This document shows positions 38,486 to 48,894 of a stretch of DNA of 64,000 nucleotides, one piece after another. Every line of letters starts with the position of its first letter. Positions within the stretch are counted from its first letter, which is position 1. Location of the stretch: assembly GCA_030710605.1 (NCBI GenBank), contig CP092874.1:70148323-70212322 (forward strand), written 5' to 3'. The notes under the pieces were generated by a model, which searched no databases, had not been told where the DNA came from, and saw nothing but the letters and a program-made list of their open reading frames with translations. The DNA is from Cordylochernes scorpioides (taxonomy: Eukaryota; Arthropoda; Arachnida; Pseudoscorpiones; Chernetidae). A program made the translations under genes and the position numbers.

Positions 38486-38995
38486 ATATTTTTCCTTTTT
38501 CTAATATTATATTTATGTTTAGATGCCACAATTATTTCATATTTCTTATATCGCCTAACAATATGTTTCGCAAACATGTTTTATAGAAGAAGCTCCTTTT
38601 GAGTTTATAATCTTACAATATAGGTAATTGAAAGTTGATGTCTACATCTTAATTATTTTTATATTGTTTTTAAATGTTAGCATCTTTATATTTTTAATTT
38701 ATTTATTTGACATATCGGAGGCGATATCCCAGTTTGGGATACTTGCGTCTAAATACATTTTAGAAACTTAAATACAATTCATTTTATGGAAGCAATGGTC
38801 GCCTCTCCCGTCAAAATAAACGTCAGAATCTGACGCCATCTATTGACCGTCGCCGCAACCAGCGGCATCGGGTCGGTGACAAAGCCACAACACCAACTTT
38901 GGCAAATTGATAAGCGTCCACCTTGGTTTTCTCAAACAGAAAAGAAAATCTAAAATGAATTTATAAAAATTATTGAATTTTACATAGGTGTCTTT
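38486..38995. other. Spacer with a repeat shared with 53.9 kb
   Basis: No gene recognised. 38700-38745 (TTATTTGACATATCGGAGG then CGATATCCCAGTTTGGGATA) matches 53891-53935, the sequence adjoining the LINE 3' end there. It may be a LINE tail or another dispersed repeat. Confidence 0.5.
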
Positions 38996-39483
38996 GTTAT
39001 TCCCGCAAACCTACGCGGATGATCTGATCGTGGTGGTCTCGGAATGTCGACCTAGGTGGTGCAGTTTGCATAAACTGGAATTCAGCGTGGGGAGTGCCAG
39101 GCTATGGTTCTCCTCAGACAACACGGGAGACTGCCTGAACCGCGTCGGGATCTGGTTATCCACGGACGGGCAATCCAATGGTGCGACTTAATTAAGGTGC
39201 TGGGGGTGAGATTTGACCGACGTCATCTCTCCACCAGCACGTAGTTGAAGTCTGCGCCAAGGTCCGCGGCATGTTGCCGCGTTTGACCGCAGCCGCTAAT
39301 CTCAAATTTGGTTTTGGTTACCGCGCCTTGAGAACTCTGTATCTGCAAGTGGTTGTTCCAGCCATTGCCTATGCCTCGGCGGTATGGTTTCCTAATATTT
39401 TTCAACGCTCCTTAAATGTTCTACTGAGTGCTCAAAGGCCTTTCCTAGTGAGAGCTTGTAGAACTTTCAGTCATAGTGCTTTA
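38996..39483 (+). pseudogene. LINE reverse transcriptase fragment
   Basis: Begins at the catalytic YADD box (TYADDLIVVVSE) and continues through frame-shifted pieces: VARLWFSSD-like, then KVLGVRFDRR in another frame, then AACCRV-like sequence. It ends with the thumb/C-terminal region KFGFGYRALRTLYLQVVVPA, then AYASAVWFPNIFQRSLN. This is the palm-to-thumb layout of an R1/I-type non-LTR retrotransposon. The N-terminal RT, endonuclease and ORF1 are absent and several frameshifts are present. 5' truncation is typical of LINE insertions. The start is simply where homology becomes visible. Confidence 0.85.
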
Positions 39484-39560
39484 TATATTCCGCTTTATGC
39501 GGCCATTGGGGCTCAAAAATCATCTATTTTGGTTAGCAGACCCGTAAATAAAGATATTTC
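39484..39560 (+). repeat. Dispersed repeat shared with 44787-44865
   Basis: TATATTCCGCTTTATGC, CCATTGGGGCTCAAAAATCA and TGGTTAGCAG...CCGTAAATA occur in the same order at 44787-44865. The repeat abuts the end of the LINE fragment here. Family unknown. Confidence 0.7.
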
Positions 39561-39946
39561 CAAATTTCTCATTCAGTACTTTTGTCTGAAGATGGTAACA
39601 ACGCTGAAACGTTACACACTATTTATTTATTTGGATTTGGTCTTATTACCTTGTGTTTATAATCTACTAGCCGAATGACCCGGGCAACGCCCGTGTTTTA
39701 CCCGATTGAATGTTTTGAATTAAATACTATTTGTTACAATTATAAATTGGCGCCTTAATGAATTGCATATGTTAGTTAATAACTATAGCCTATGTGCTTT
39801 ATCTGTCTATGTACTGTTGGCTTCCGTAGGCGTCTCTTATTGGGAAAAAGAAAGAGAGGATCCCATTTGGTTATTAACTAATATATGCATTTATTTAAGG
39901 AGCAACCCACTCCAACACAATAGTTACAAAAACGAAAAAGCGAGTG
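39561..39946. other. Spacer with GC hairpin
   Basis: Contains TGTCTGAAGATGG and CTGAAACGTTA near 39585-39615, reminiscent of a hammerhead core but without a stem II, and a hairpin GACCCGGGCAACGCCCG at about 39677. Similar CCCGGGC-type hairpins end several animal LINE and SINE families. No gene seen. Confidence 0.4.
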
Positions 39947-39990
39947 GGGGGGGGGGGGGGGGGGGCGTGATGGGGGGGGGGGGGGGGGGC
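39947..39990 (+). repeat. Poly-G tract
   Basis: Two long G runs separated by CGTGAT. Purine-only on one strand, so capable of triplex or quadruplex structure. Reading frames through it are artefacts. Confidence 0.9.
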
Positions 39991-39997
39991 AAAGGTG

Positions 39998-40415
39998 GCG
40001 TGATCGTAACCAACCAATAGGAGAGGCGCCATTCCAATTAAAAAAAGCAAACGGTGACAGAGATGAAAACTGAAGAATTAAGAGATGAAGAACGCATGAC
40101 GCTCGTAACTGTATATAGAATAATCCAAAGTGTGCCTTATCAAGCTTAAAGACTGTCTGGTTTAGGCACATCAACTATTTTATTTTTATATATTTTCTCT
40201 ATGCTATATATTTAAATCTCCTAAATATCAATTAAACAAGTCAATAAGTCCCCAGAGATGAGTTTATTTTTATTTTACCAACTCTAGTTTCCGTAGCCCT
40301 TCTACAGTAGTACAAATGTATTCTATATACAGTTACGAGCGTCATTCCTCATCGGCCTCTGTCACGGTTTGCTTTTTTTTTTTTTTGGAATGGCGCTCTC
40401 CTATTGGTCGGCTAC
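39998..40415. repeat. Inverted repeat around a ~200-bp spacer
   Basis: 39998-40112 (CCAACCAATAGGAGAGGCGC, then GCAAACGGTGACAGAG and GACGCTCGTAACTGTATATA) is the reverse complement of about 40310-40415. Probably a foldback MITE; the arms end close to CCAATAGGAGA. No coding capacity. Confidence 0.75.
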
Positions 40416-41880
40416 GATGCCATTTACATTGTCCAAGAATCTAATAGAACAAAAACATCGTCATTGCAGCCCACCATGGAAACCCCGGTTCCATCTTAAA
40501 TCGAAGGACGAAGCAGCTACTGAGGTCGAAGGCCAGCGGTGACAAGCCTGGCATGCGAAAGCCCCGGAAGGCTGCAAGTCAAGCCGGCGAGGTTTCTATC
40601 TAGGTTTCGAGATTATTTCTGACGTGGCATGGTTGAAGTCCGGAAGCCTCAGAATGTTTCCACCGCAGCACCACAGGACATCAGCAAGACTGTAGTACCG
40701 CTATTCCTCGCCGGTCTGCCGTCCTACGCTGACGGCCACCCTGATCCCTTCGGTGTCCGTTTCACCCTCCCGGTTGACGTCTTCAAGCCAAGATGCCCTT
40801 CTCCACTGCCTCCTAGCGGTTTCTTCTATGTGATGACCGACCAATGTGAAGTCAGATATTTTAGTCCGGCTAAAGTACTGAATTGTAGACCTGTGGTGTA
40901 CATACAGTCACAACCCACCATATATTGGTATTGCATGTGTAGGCAAATGGCATACTTACAGTACAACCCCAGCCACAAATGATCAAATACTAGAACTTTA
41001 TAGGTACACATATGATGTACCTATGGCACAAATAACCACAACCAATTAAAGACCGGTACTATATGTAGAAGCAGTCTAGTGTACCAGATGGGCACATGTC
41101 TTGGATAAAATAAACTCGAGGAAGCGACGTTTGGCTGAAAACAGAGGCCAACTATCCATTGACATATAAGGCAGCGACAAGATCAAGGAACAACTTCCGT
41201 CATATTTACATAACTGTTACCTGTTGGCCAACGACGCGCCGTGACTAGGAAGTGTCGCGAATTAATTTCTTTTGGAGTGTCGATTTAGCACTGATGTCAA
41301 ATAGTTTTAATACCACCCCCCTAATAATTTGTTTTAATTTTTATAAAATATTCAAACGTATTGTTACGTCGTACCCAGACGCTGTACTTTGTCCACTCAG
41401 GATGCCACAACGATACACACGTGAGTTTGAAGGGATGCAGCTAAAGTTAGCGCTTTATTATGGCTCTAAAAAGAAGGAGTTCAATCAGTGGGACTTGTCT
41501 TCAACCTCCCCATCAGAAGAATCCTTTGCACCGTGGATGTCACTCTTGTGAAGCTTCCCGCTCCACACAACAAGCCCAGCCTGGACTACACCGTCTTGTA
41601 GACCTCTCCGATGTCAGTGTCTCCTTACAGGATCATCCACACGCCCGGAAACAAGTCGCCACGTCTTCTCCTCGCCACAGATGTCACCAGACTCTGTCCT
41701 CCCCCACACAGGAATGCTGTTTTTGCGCCTGCCACATGGCAACGGGGGCAGCTGGAGTCCACCCCTCTTTCCCCAACTTTACTCTGGTATCTTGGCCTTT
41801 TCATCCATGTTCAATATTTATTTTCAGTTTTTTTTTTATATATAGTTGAATATCGTCGGACATATTTTATTTATATTATC
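40416..41880. other. No recognised gene
   Basis: Moderately GC-rich pieces give frames of 99-129 residues (40629-40982, 41252-41551, 41460-41849, 41611-41958). They overlap in different frames and show no motif I know. They could be decayed gag-like sequence of an LTR element, but I cannot support that. Confidence 0.4.
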
Positions 41881-44285
41881 ACCACTACCCCGATAAAGGT
41901 AAAGGTGTCCTACCAACTACTTCGCTGTATACATCTGAATACCACCATCCCGACCTAACAGTACCTCGCCGTATACAGCCAGATAACCAGCACGTCGACC
42001 TACACTTCGATCTTAGCCAAAAGGCTGAGAAGCGATGACCACCCAGATATAATGGTATCATAGCAAGTACCTAGCTGAATACAGCTAAAAAGCCAACACC
42101 CCGACCTAGCGGAATCATTCCAAGTACCTCGCTGTATATAGCCAGATCCTCACCACCATTACCTATGGGCATCATGCCAAGTACCTCGCTCTATACAGCC
42201 ATATTACAAAATCCCCGTCTTAGAGATATAGTACCAGGTATGTGTTGCCGTATAGAGGGAGATTACCGCCATCCCGACCTAACGGTATCGTACCAAATAT
42301 CTCGATGTATAGAGGCAGATTACCATAACTCGAGTTAACGGTATCGTACCAACTTCTCTCATGTCAAGAGCCAGATTACCAATACCCCGTCCTAGCGGCA
42401 TTGTACCATGTACATCTCGCCATATACAGCCAAATTTCCATCACACAAACCTAGCAGTTTCGTACCAAATCTCTCGCTGTATACAACAAGATGGTCACCA
42501 CCCGACCTAGCGGTATTGTACCAAGTACTTGGCTGTATACAACAAGATGGTCACCACCCGACCTAGCGGTATTGTACCAAGTACTTGGCTGTATACAACA
42601 AGATGGTCACCACCCGACCTAGCGGTATTGTACCAAGTACTTGGCTGTATACAACAAGATGGTCACCACCCGACCTAGCGGTATTGTACCAAGTACTTGG
42701 CTGTATACAACAAGATGGTCACCACCCGACCTAGCGGTATTGTACCAAGTACTTGGCTGTATACAACAAGATGGTCACCACCCGACCTAGCGGTATTGTA
42801 CCAAGTACTTGGCTGTATACAACAAGATGGTCACCACCCGACCTAGCGGTATTGTACCAAGTACTTGGCTGTATACAACAAGATGGTCACCACCCGACCT
42901 AGCGGTATTGTACCAAGTACTTGGCTGTATACATCCAGATGGTCACCACCCGACCTAGCGGTATTGTACCAAGTACTTGGCTGTATACAACAAGATGGTC
43001 ACCACCCGACCTAGCGGTATTGAACCAAGTACTTGGCTGTATACATCCAGATGGTCACCACCCGACCTAGCGGTATTGTACCAAGTACTTCGCTGTATAC
43101 AACAAGATGGTCACCACCCGACCTAGCGGTATTGTACCAAGTACTTGGCTGTATACATTCAGATGGTCACCACCCGACCTAGCGGTATTGTATTAAGTAC
43201 TTCGCTGTATACAACAAGATGGTCACCACCCGACCTAACGGTATTGTACCAAGTACTTGGCTGTATACAACAAGATGGTCACCACCCGACCTAGCGGTAT
43301 TGTACCAAGTACTTGGCTGTATACAACAAGATGGTCACCACCCGACCTATCGGTATTGTACCAAGTACTTGGCTGTATACATCCAGATGGTCACCACCCG
43401 ACCTAGCGGTATTGTATTAAGTGCTTCGCTGTATACAACAAGATGGTCACCACACCAACCTAGCGGTATTGTACCAAGTACTTGGCTGTATACATCCAGA
43501 TGGTCACCACCCGACCTAGCGGTATTGTATTAAGTACTTCGCTGTATACAACAAGATGGTCACCACCCGACCTAGCGGTATTGTACCAAGTACTTCGCTG
43601 TATACATCCAGATGGTCACCACCCGACCTAGCGGTATCGTACCAAGTACTTGGCTGTATACAACAAGATGGTCACCACCCGACCTAGCGGTATTGTATTA
43701 AGTGCTTCGCTGTATACAACAAGATGGTCACCACACCAACCTAGCGGTATTGTACCAAGTACTTGGCTGTATACAACAAGATGGTCACCACCCGACCTAG
43801 CGGTATTGTACCAAGTACTTGGCTGTATACAACAAGATGGTCACCACCCGACCTAGCGGTATTGTGCCAAGTACTTGGCTGTATACAACAAGATGGTCAC
43901 CACTCGACCTAGAGGTATTGTATTAAGTACTTCGCTGTATACAAAAGATGGATACCACCCGATCTAGCGGTATTGTACCAAGTACTTGGCTGTATACAAC
44001 AAGATGGTCACCACTCGACCTAGAGGTATTGTATTAAGTACTTCGCTGTATACAAAAGATGGATACCACCCGACCTAGCGGTATTGTACCAAGTACTTGG
44101 CTGTATACAACAAGATGGTCACCACTCGACCTAGAGGTATTGTATTAAGTACTTCGCTGTATACAAAAGATGGATACCACCCGACCTAGCGGTATTGTAC
44201 CAAGTACTTGGCTGTATACAACAAGATGGTCACCACCCGACCTAGCGGTATTGTACCAAGTACTTGGCTGTATACAACAAGATGG
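41881..44285 (+). repeat. 56-bp satellite array
   Basis: Regular units from about 42503 to 44285 (roughly 32 copies) read CGACCTAGCGGTATTG, TACCAAGTACTTGGCTG, TATACAACAAGATGGTCACC. Spacing is exactly 56 bp. The left part (41881-42500) consists of strongly diverged units, so the array is older at that edge and homogenised to the right. Variants (TATTAAGTGCTTCG, CACACCAACC) recur in order, showing local higher-order duplication. Because 56 is not a multiple of three, long frames at 43219-43856 are artefacts. Confidence 0.95.
42000..42036 (-). pseudogene. U2 snRNA 5'-end fragment
   Basis: On the minus strand, 42036 to 42000 reads ATCGCTTCTC, one changed base, then CCTTTTGGCTAAGATC and GAAGTGTAG. 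This matches the first ~37 nt of metazoan U2 snRNA with about two differences. It starts exactly at the U2 5' end and loses similarity before the branch-site-recognition sequence. It lies within decayed units of the 56-bp satellite and replaces part of one unit. It is a truncated retrocopy or captured segment, not a functional gene. Confidence 0.85.
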
Positions 44286-44435
44286 GGGATAACACACAAA
44301 GTTTCAAATTACCAAGGTCTAAAGTAATAGTAAATAACACACAGAAAAGCGTATACTCAAGAGTACAACAATAAAAAGGAGCAAAATAAAAAAAAAACTC
44401 ACGATTTGCTATATAAAAACAAAACAGTACTTTAT

Positions 44436-44646
44436 TGTAGCGTTGGTAGGGATCGGACCGGGGTCACACAGGTATGCGAGGAGATAACCAGACACGGATA
44501 AAGCACGCAGAGAACACTTTAAGCGTCTCAACACAAATATCCACCACACTCCTCTCGCAATACCATAGCCCCCTTATATATACAAACATGGCCTTATTCG
44601 TCCAATGAGAAGGCGGGATATTGGTTTACTAACAAACAAAAACAAC
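44436..44646 (-). mobile_element. Candidate solo LTR, minus strand
   Basis: Read on the minus strand there is TGTT at the start, a CCAAT-type box (CTCATTGGAC), TATATATAAG, and an end at CCAACGCTACA just before AATAAAG. The order CCAAT-TATA-poly(A) signal and the TG...CA ends suggest an LTR. No second copy or target duplication was found. Confidence 0.4.
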
Positions 44647-44786
44647 ATTCTTCCCCCTAAAAACTGAGATAAGATAAAAGTGCAAATGTTTGTCAATGTA
44701 ATTTGACGCTTGATAAACAGATATTTTAACTCTATAACATACGACCCTATTACACCCAGGCCCCTCCAACAGTGCAATGTATATAT

Positions 44787-44865
44787 TCCGCTTTATGCTT
44801 CCATTGGGGCTCAAAAATCATTTATTATGGTTAGCAGCCCCGTAAATAGATATATTTCCGACCTT
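44787..44865 (+). repeat. Second copy of the repeat at 39484-39560
   Basis: Shares TATATTCCGCTTTATGC and CCATTGGGGCTCAAAAATCA with 39484-39560. The open frame 44710-45012 crosses it and is not considered a gene. Confidence 0.7.
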
Positions 44866-45024
44866 ATTACAGCACGTGATGGCAAGAACCCCCATATCTC
44901 TATAGATACTGGGAATTCTTCAGTACCTAGCCTCAGCAGAAATAATAAAAGTGTGTTTGTCTGCTTGATTGTCCGTTCGCAAATGTTTCCGCGATATTTG
45001 GATGGGATTTAGCAGCGCTAGAGA

Positions 45025-45640
45025 GTTATAAGAAATGAAAGCACGAATGTTTCTTCTACAAATAAAACCAAAATTCCACTGAATTTGGCTCATCAGTGGT
45101 GAACCCTCCCAGCGGTTTCGCTAATTTAATCTATCAGACCGCTTCTCTTAGAGCTCTAATACTGTATTGAACGATTCTGCTTATATATGCTGCAATGAAG
45201 AGTGGAATCTTAGAAATGATATTCAAGAAAATTATGGACATACGCTTTTAGGACAGTAGAATTACATATAAATATTTGCAGCGAGCAATGCTTTTCCGCA
45301 AACAATAAGTACAAGGCCAGTTAGGTATATTTAATTATAAGGCGATAACGTGCTATCTATAAGTAATGATAGAATTAAAGCACGAATGTTTTTTTAAACA
45401 CAAAAGTTCAACTATCCTATACTTTCATTGCAGTAAGGACAATAAAGTTTGTTTTAGGTTTAAAAGAAACATTTGTGCTTTTTAATTCTTCCATTTCTTA
45501 TGTATAGCGGCACGTTATCATCTTATAGTTTTGAATTATGTTTACATCGAATATATTTCTCTATCTCAATGTGAATGTAAAATATTTGAAAGACTTGACT
45601 CATCAATGGTGAACCCTCCCTGTAATTTTGATCTTCAGGC
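45025..45640. mobile_element. Foldback MITE family copies (related to 37.2 kb)
   Basis: GGCTCATCAGTGGTGAACCC at 45089 and a diverged copy near 45598 match the MITE inside TRIM-A. TTTAGGACAGTAGAATTACA near 45250 matches 37368. Between them, 45345-45530 folds back on itself: GATAACGTGC...AAAGCACGAATGTTT against AAACATTTGTGCTT...GCACGTTATC. Several rearranged copies seem to be joined. No protein. Confidence 0.7.
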
Positions 45641-45774
45641 CATTAATGAAGCAAATACAGAGATGAAATTGAAGAGAAATTCTTGATGAAAATCTTCAAG
45701 AGTTTTCTGTGATCTAGCACAGTAGTTTTAAAAACGTCATTTGACAATTATACCGCAAAGGTTTCTTTTGAACG

Positions 45775-46090
45775 AAAAATCGAAAATTATTTTAAGGAAG
45801 AAATACCGATTATTTCTAACCTTAGGGATGAAGTACTAGTATGAAAGGATGAAATGTGAAGAGTAATGATAAACGGAAAAAATAAAGTGTTCAGGGATGG
45901 GAATCGAGCCCACAGTGGACATGGCATCTGCCCGGTAAACGGAACACTGTGGGTTCGATTCTCATCCCTTGACACTTTATTTTTCCGTTTATCATTACTC
46001 TTCACAATTCATCCTTTCATACTTCATCCCTATGGTTAGAAATAATCATTATTTCTCCTTAAAATTTAGATTTTTCATTCAAAAGAAACA
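45775..46090. mobile_element. tRNA-derived SINE arranged as an inverted repeat
   Basis: The arms 45775-45932 and about 45947-46085 are reverse complements and each contains SINE body sequence (TAATGATAAACGG, GGATGGGAATCGA). At the centre, on the plus strand, is the tRNA-like GTGGACATGGCATCTGCCCG followed by GGTTCGATTCTC, a Pol III B box. The same SINE occurs singly at 50490-50700 and 50770-50985 on the minus strand. The inverted form could come from head-to-head insertion or hairpin replication. Confidence 0.75.
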
Positions 46091-46308
46091 TTTGCGATAT
46101 AATTGTCAAATGTCGTTCTACAATCATAAACCGCATTATATTGTATTATAGTCGTTTTAAGTCCGGGACCTGAAATAGTCTTAAGTTGGAATTTATTTAC
46201 ATCTGAGGTTATCGTCGATTAAAAGATGAGCCGTTCCCCATCTCTAGCCAGAAATCTAGATATGGTGTGGTCCTCTCCATGTATTCTACTGCCATATTGA
46301 ATTTATTA

Positions 46309-46670
46309 TTTCTTATCTCCACTCAATCATATTAGACTATCAAGTTGTAACCCTTGATGGTCTCTGTTTGACAACCATCATGACTGGGTTAAGTAGAATG
46401 CATCTGCCTTTGTCATTAAGACTGGGAGCACTGCTCAGTGGCAGGCCGACTTAGCTCCAAAAGAAATGTCCGCCTCTGACATGAAGAACAGACGCCATGT
46501 GCAGCGGCTCCTAACATGGAGTACAGACTCTGCTCCTCCTGTATCCCTGGATTAGGAGCCCTTACAGGGTACTATCAGCCGGGCCAGCTGAACCCAGGTT
46601 TTTTAGTGAGCTTGTTATTGCTCCTCCTCCTTTTTCATCCGGCTTGGGACCGGCAAAAAAAGGCGGAGTT
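46309..46670 (-). mobile_element. SINE-like retroposon, copy 1 (minus)
   Basis: Homologous in inverse orientation to 56206-56593; for example GGAGCCCTTACAGGGTACTA, CAGACGCCATGTGCAGC and AAGACTGGGAGCACT are shared. Read on the minus strand it ends in TGATTGAGTGGAGATAAGAA, a tail that also ends the LINE remnant at 59807-60090. This copy has about 80 bp of extra LINE-like tail sequence that copy 2 lacks. The CpG-rich body has no open frame I trust and its head is not recognisably tRNA, 7SL or 5S. Confidence 0.75.
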
Positions 46671-46814
46671 TTCAAATTTATAATAATTGTAAATATAAAT
46701 AGATAGCGCAAAATTTTAAACTAACATTTATCCATAATTACACGATCATTTTAAACTCTAAAATTAGGGAAAGACTTGATCTGTAAGCCTGTATAACTCT
46801 TCTATAAGGGGGTC

Positions 46815-46885
46815 GGTGGAAGGATGGTCTAAACCGTTGGTTTTCGACCGCTATGACCAGGGATAGAATCCCGTATTAGACATTT
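46815..46885 (+). pseudogene. tRNA-Glu-like sequence, degenerate
   Basis: TGGTCTAAACC resembles a tRNA A box, GGTTTTCGACC an anticodon arm with TTC at the Glu anticodon position, and GGGATAGAATCCC the T arm; a T run (46883-46890) follows as a possible Pol III terminator. The acceptor ends do not pair, so it is at best a pseudogene or SINE head. Confidence 0.35.
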
Positions 46886-46889
46886 TTTT

Positions 46890-47916
46890 TCTGATTTAAA
46901 AAAATAAAATGCTCCAATGGCCCCCGATTCTTGCAAAAGTCCAACTCCACCAGCGAATGCAAGTAACCAAACGGGGCACTGGTATATTTATAAGTGCAAA
47001 GTCGAACTGCTTTTCACATGTGTAGACATGTGCTTGAATTTTAGATAGAACTTGTTTTGATCTTAGGTTCTATTTATTTCCATTATAGTCACAGAGGCGT
47101 TTCTTTTATATTTGGTTTAGTAGTTTACGTTCATAAAACGTGTGTAGACATGTGGTACACTTAAAATAAAAGCAGTCGCCTACTTCTACCCACCATGCGC
47201 TTGCAGAGGCGCCATATTCATTGTACATAGTGTATATAATGCATATTATCTTTTTTAAATAGTGCAGGCTGTGCACTTTGCATGTATTGACAAGATGTTA
47301 ATAAAATAATTTTAATCATCTACCTACCATGATTATCATGGCCTGTACCACGTGTACTTGGGATAAGCAAAAAAGAAAAAAGCTCTTCTATATGCTGGGT
47401 GTTAGTTTCGATAAACTTTCCTACTATATCTAATTGACCGGGAAGTGTTGGGGAAATATCGAGTAGGCTATCCATACTTCACTCTAGCCCATCTCGACCT
47501 TCAAAGTACTAATCTCTTCACCTTGATGACACCCGCCCACGAAGATTACACTTCACCCTAAATTGGAACACACTTACCGGGAAATTTAATACTAGACGCA
47601 GTATCAACAGCCCCAAATAATTAAACTTTACGCTTTTATTAGTCAGTCTATTTTATTATAATATACCCTATGTACAATGAATATGGCGCCTCTCCACCGC
47701 TGCAGAGTTTGGTGGAGAATCACCAGCGGGTCTCCAGCGACACCACGTATTTCGCGATCTACAAAGAATACGTAGATTGTGTACTTCGCCGCTGAGAAGA
47801 TGGTGATGGCGTGGTCTACGAGACCAACTGGTTTATTATAGTATACATTCAAGAACATTTTTCTGAGAGATGTATCAAGCTTCATTACTCATGATAAATA
47901 CACTACTTTGTTCTTT
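46890..47916. other. Spacer with an inverted repeat, no gene seen
   Basis: AGGCGCCATATTCATTGTAC at 47210-47229 recurs inverted at about 47678-47697, with shared flanks. The 80-residue minus-strand frame at 47643-47885 shows no motif I recognise. Confidence 0.45.
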
Positions 47917-48056
47917 ACAGGCAAAGGACCCTTTTTAAGTTTTCTCTTTGATTTGAGAGTTATAAATGATCCAACATGTGAATGCTGTCTAGATGTTGAA
48001 ACACCAGAGCATCTTTTGTTGGCTTGTCCTCTGACTAACTAAATTGTGCTTGCTTA

Positions 48057-48260
48057 TGTTAGGAAACCAATTCTTTCCTAGTCTACAATCGAGCAGAGTA
48101 AACACTAACACCTCTAATAAAATCAACACTTTTAATTTCCTTTCATGACTAACTAATTTACATCATTTAAAACCAATTATATACATGTAAAACCGTCCGG
48201 TCATCTGGTCAAAATACAAATATATAAATCTATGATAAAACAACTTATAAAATCCTAACA
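48057..48260 (-). repeat. TRIM-B 3' LTR
   Basis: Ends TGTTAGGA and TCCTAACA form an 8-bp terminal inversion. TTTATAAG on the minus strand near 48245 may be a TATA box. Confidence 0.9.
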
Positions 48261-48460
48261 ATGCCCCCCCCATTTTAAAGTTGTTTTCATACCCTCATCG
48301 GAGGCCTAGAGTGGCCAAAATCCCGGTCAGTTTAATTATTCCAATTCCCCCAGTTAGAATATCTGCAACACTCCCTCCGCCAAGCCGCAACTCTTTAAGA
48401 CCCCCTTGGGATTATATTTTCATTCTGGCCTTCCTCTTCGTCTTCTCTCCTCAGTTCTTC

Positions 48461-48860
48461 GCATTCTCCCATCGGCCGTGGTATTCTCCCATCGGTCGTG
48501 GTATTCTCCCATCGGCTGTGGTACTCTCCCATCGGCCATGGTATTCTCCCATCGGTCGTGATGTTCTCCCATCGGTCGTGGTATTCTCCCATCGGTCGTG
48601 GTATTCTCCCATCGGCTGTGGTATTCTCCCATCGGCCATGGTATTCTCCCATCGGTCGTGATGTTCTCCCATCGGCCGTGGTATTCTCCCATCGGTCGTG
48701 GTATTCTCCCATCGGCTGTGGTATTCTCCCATCGGCCATGGCATTCTCCCATCGGCCATGGTATTCTCCCATCGGTCGTGATGTTCTCCCATCGGCCGTG
48801 GTATTCTCCCATCGGCCATGGTATTCTCCCATCGGCCATGGCATTCTCCCATCGGCTGTG
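48461..48860. repeat. 20-bp tandem array (20 units) inside TRIM-B
   Basis: Exactly twenty 20-bp units of the form GTATTCTCCCATCGGYCGTG, with variants GYTGTG, GCCATG and ATGTTCTCC recurring in higher-order patterns. Since 20 bp gives a repeating 60-bp frame cycle and no unit creates a stop, all six frames stay open; the overlapping 95-149-residue frames here are artefacts. The array ends sharply at both sides. Confidence 0.95.
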
Positions 48861-48894
48861 GTACTCTCAACTCGTCAGCCATTGATATTTCTAG

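Noticed and set aside
39585-39620. Hammerhead ribozyme at CTGAAGATGG...GCTGAAACGTTA
   Set aside because: CTGAAGA and GAAAC boxes occur, but the intervening bases do not form a stem II and stem I is not visible.
39763-40174. Gly-rich and Pro-rich frames across the poly-G tract
   Set aside because: Simple-sequence translation of G or C runs.
40629-40982. 117-residue frame possibly encoding a gag-like or host protein
   Set aside because: No motif, no neighbouring retroelement domains, and no conserved partner copy in the window.
42000-42036. Functional U2 snRNA gene
   Set aside because: Only the first ~37 nt are present; branch-recognition, Sm site and 3' stem-loops are missing.
43219-43856. 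Frames of 68-104 residues in the 56-bp satellite
   Set aside because: Periodic artefact of the repeat; no start context or similarity.
42503-44285. CRISPR-like appearance of a regular short repeat array
   Set aside because: Units are contiguous 56-bp repeats without unique spacers, in clearly eukaryotic sequence.
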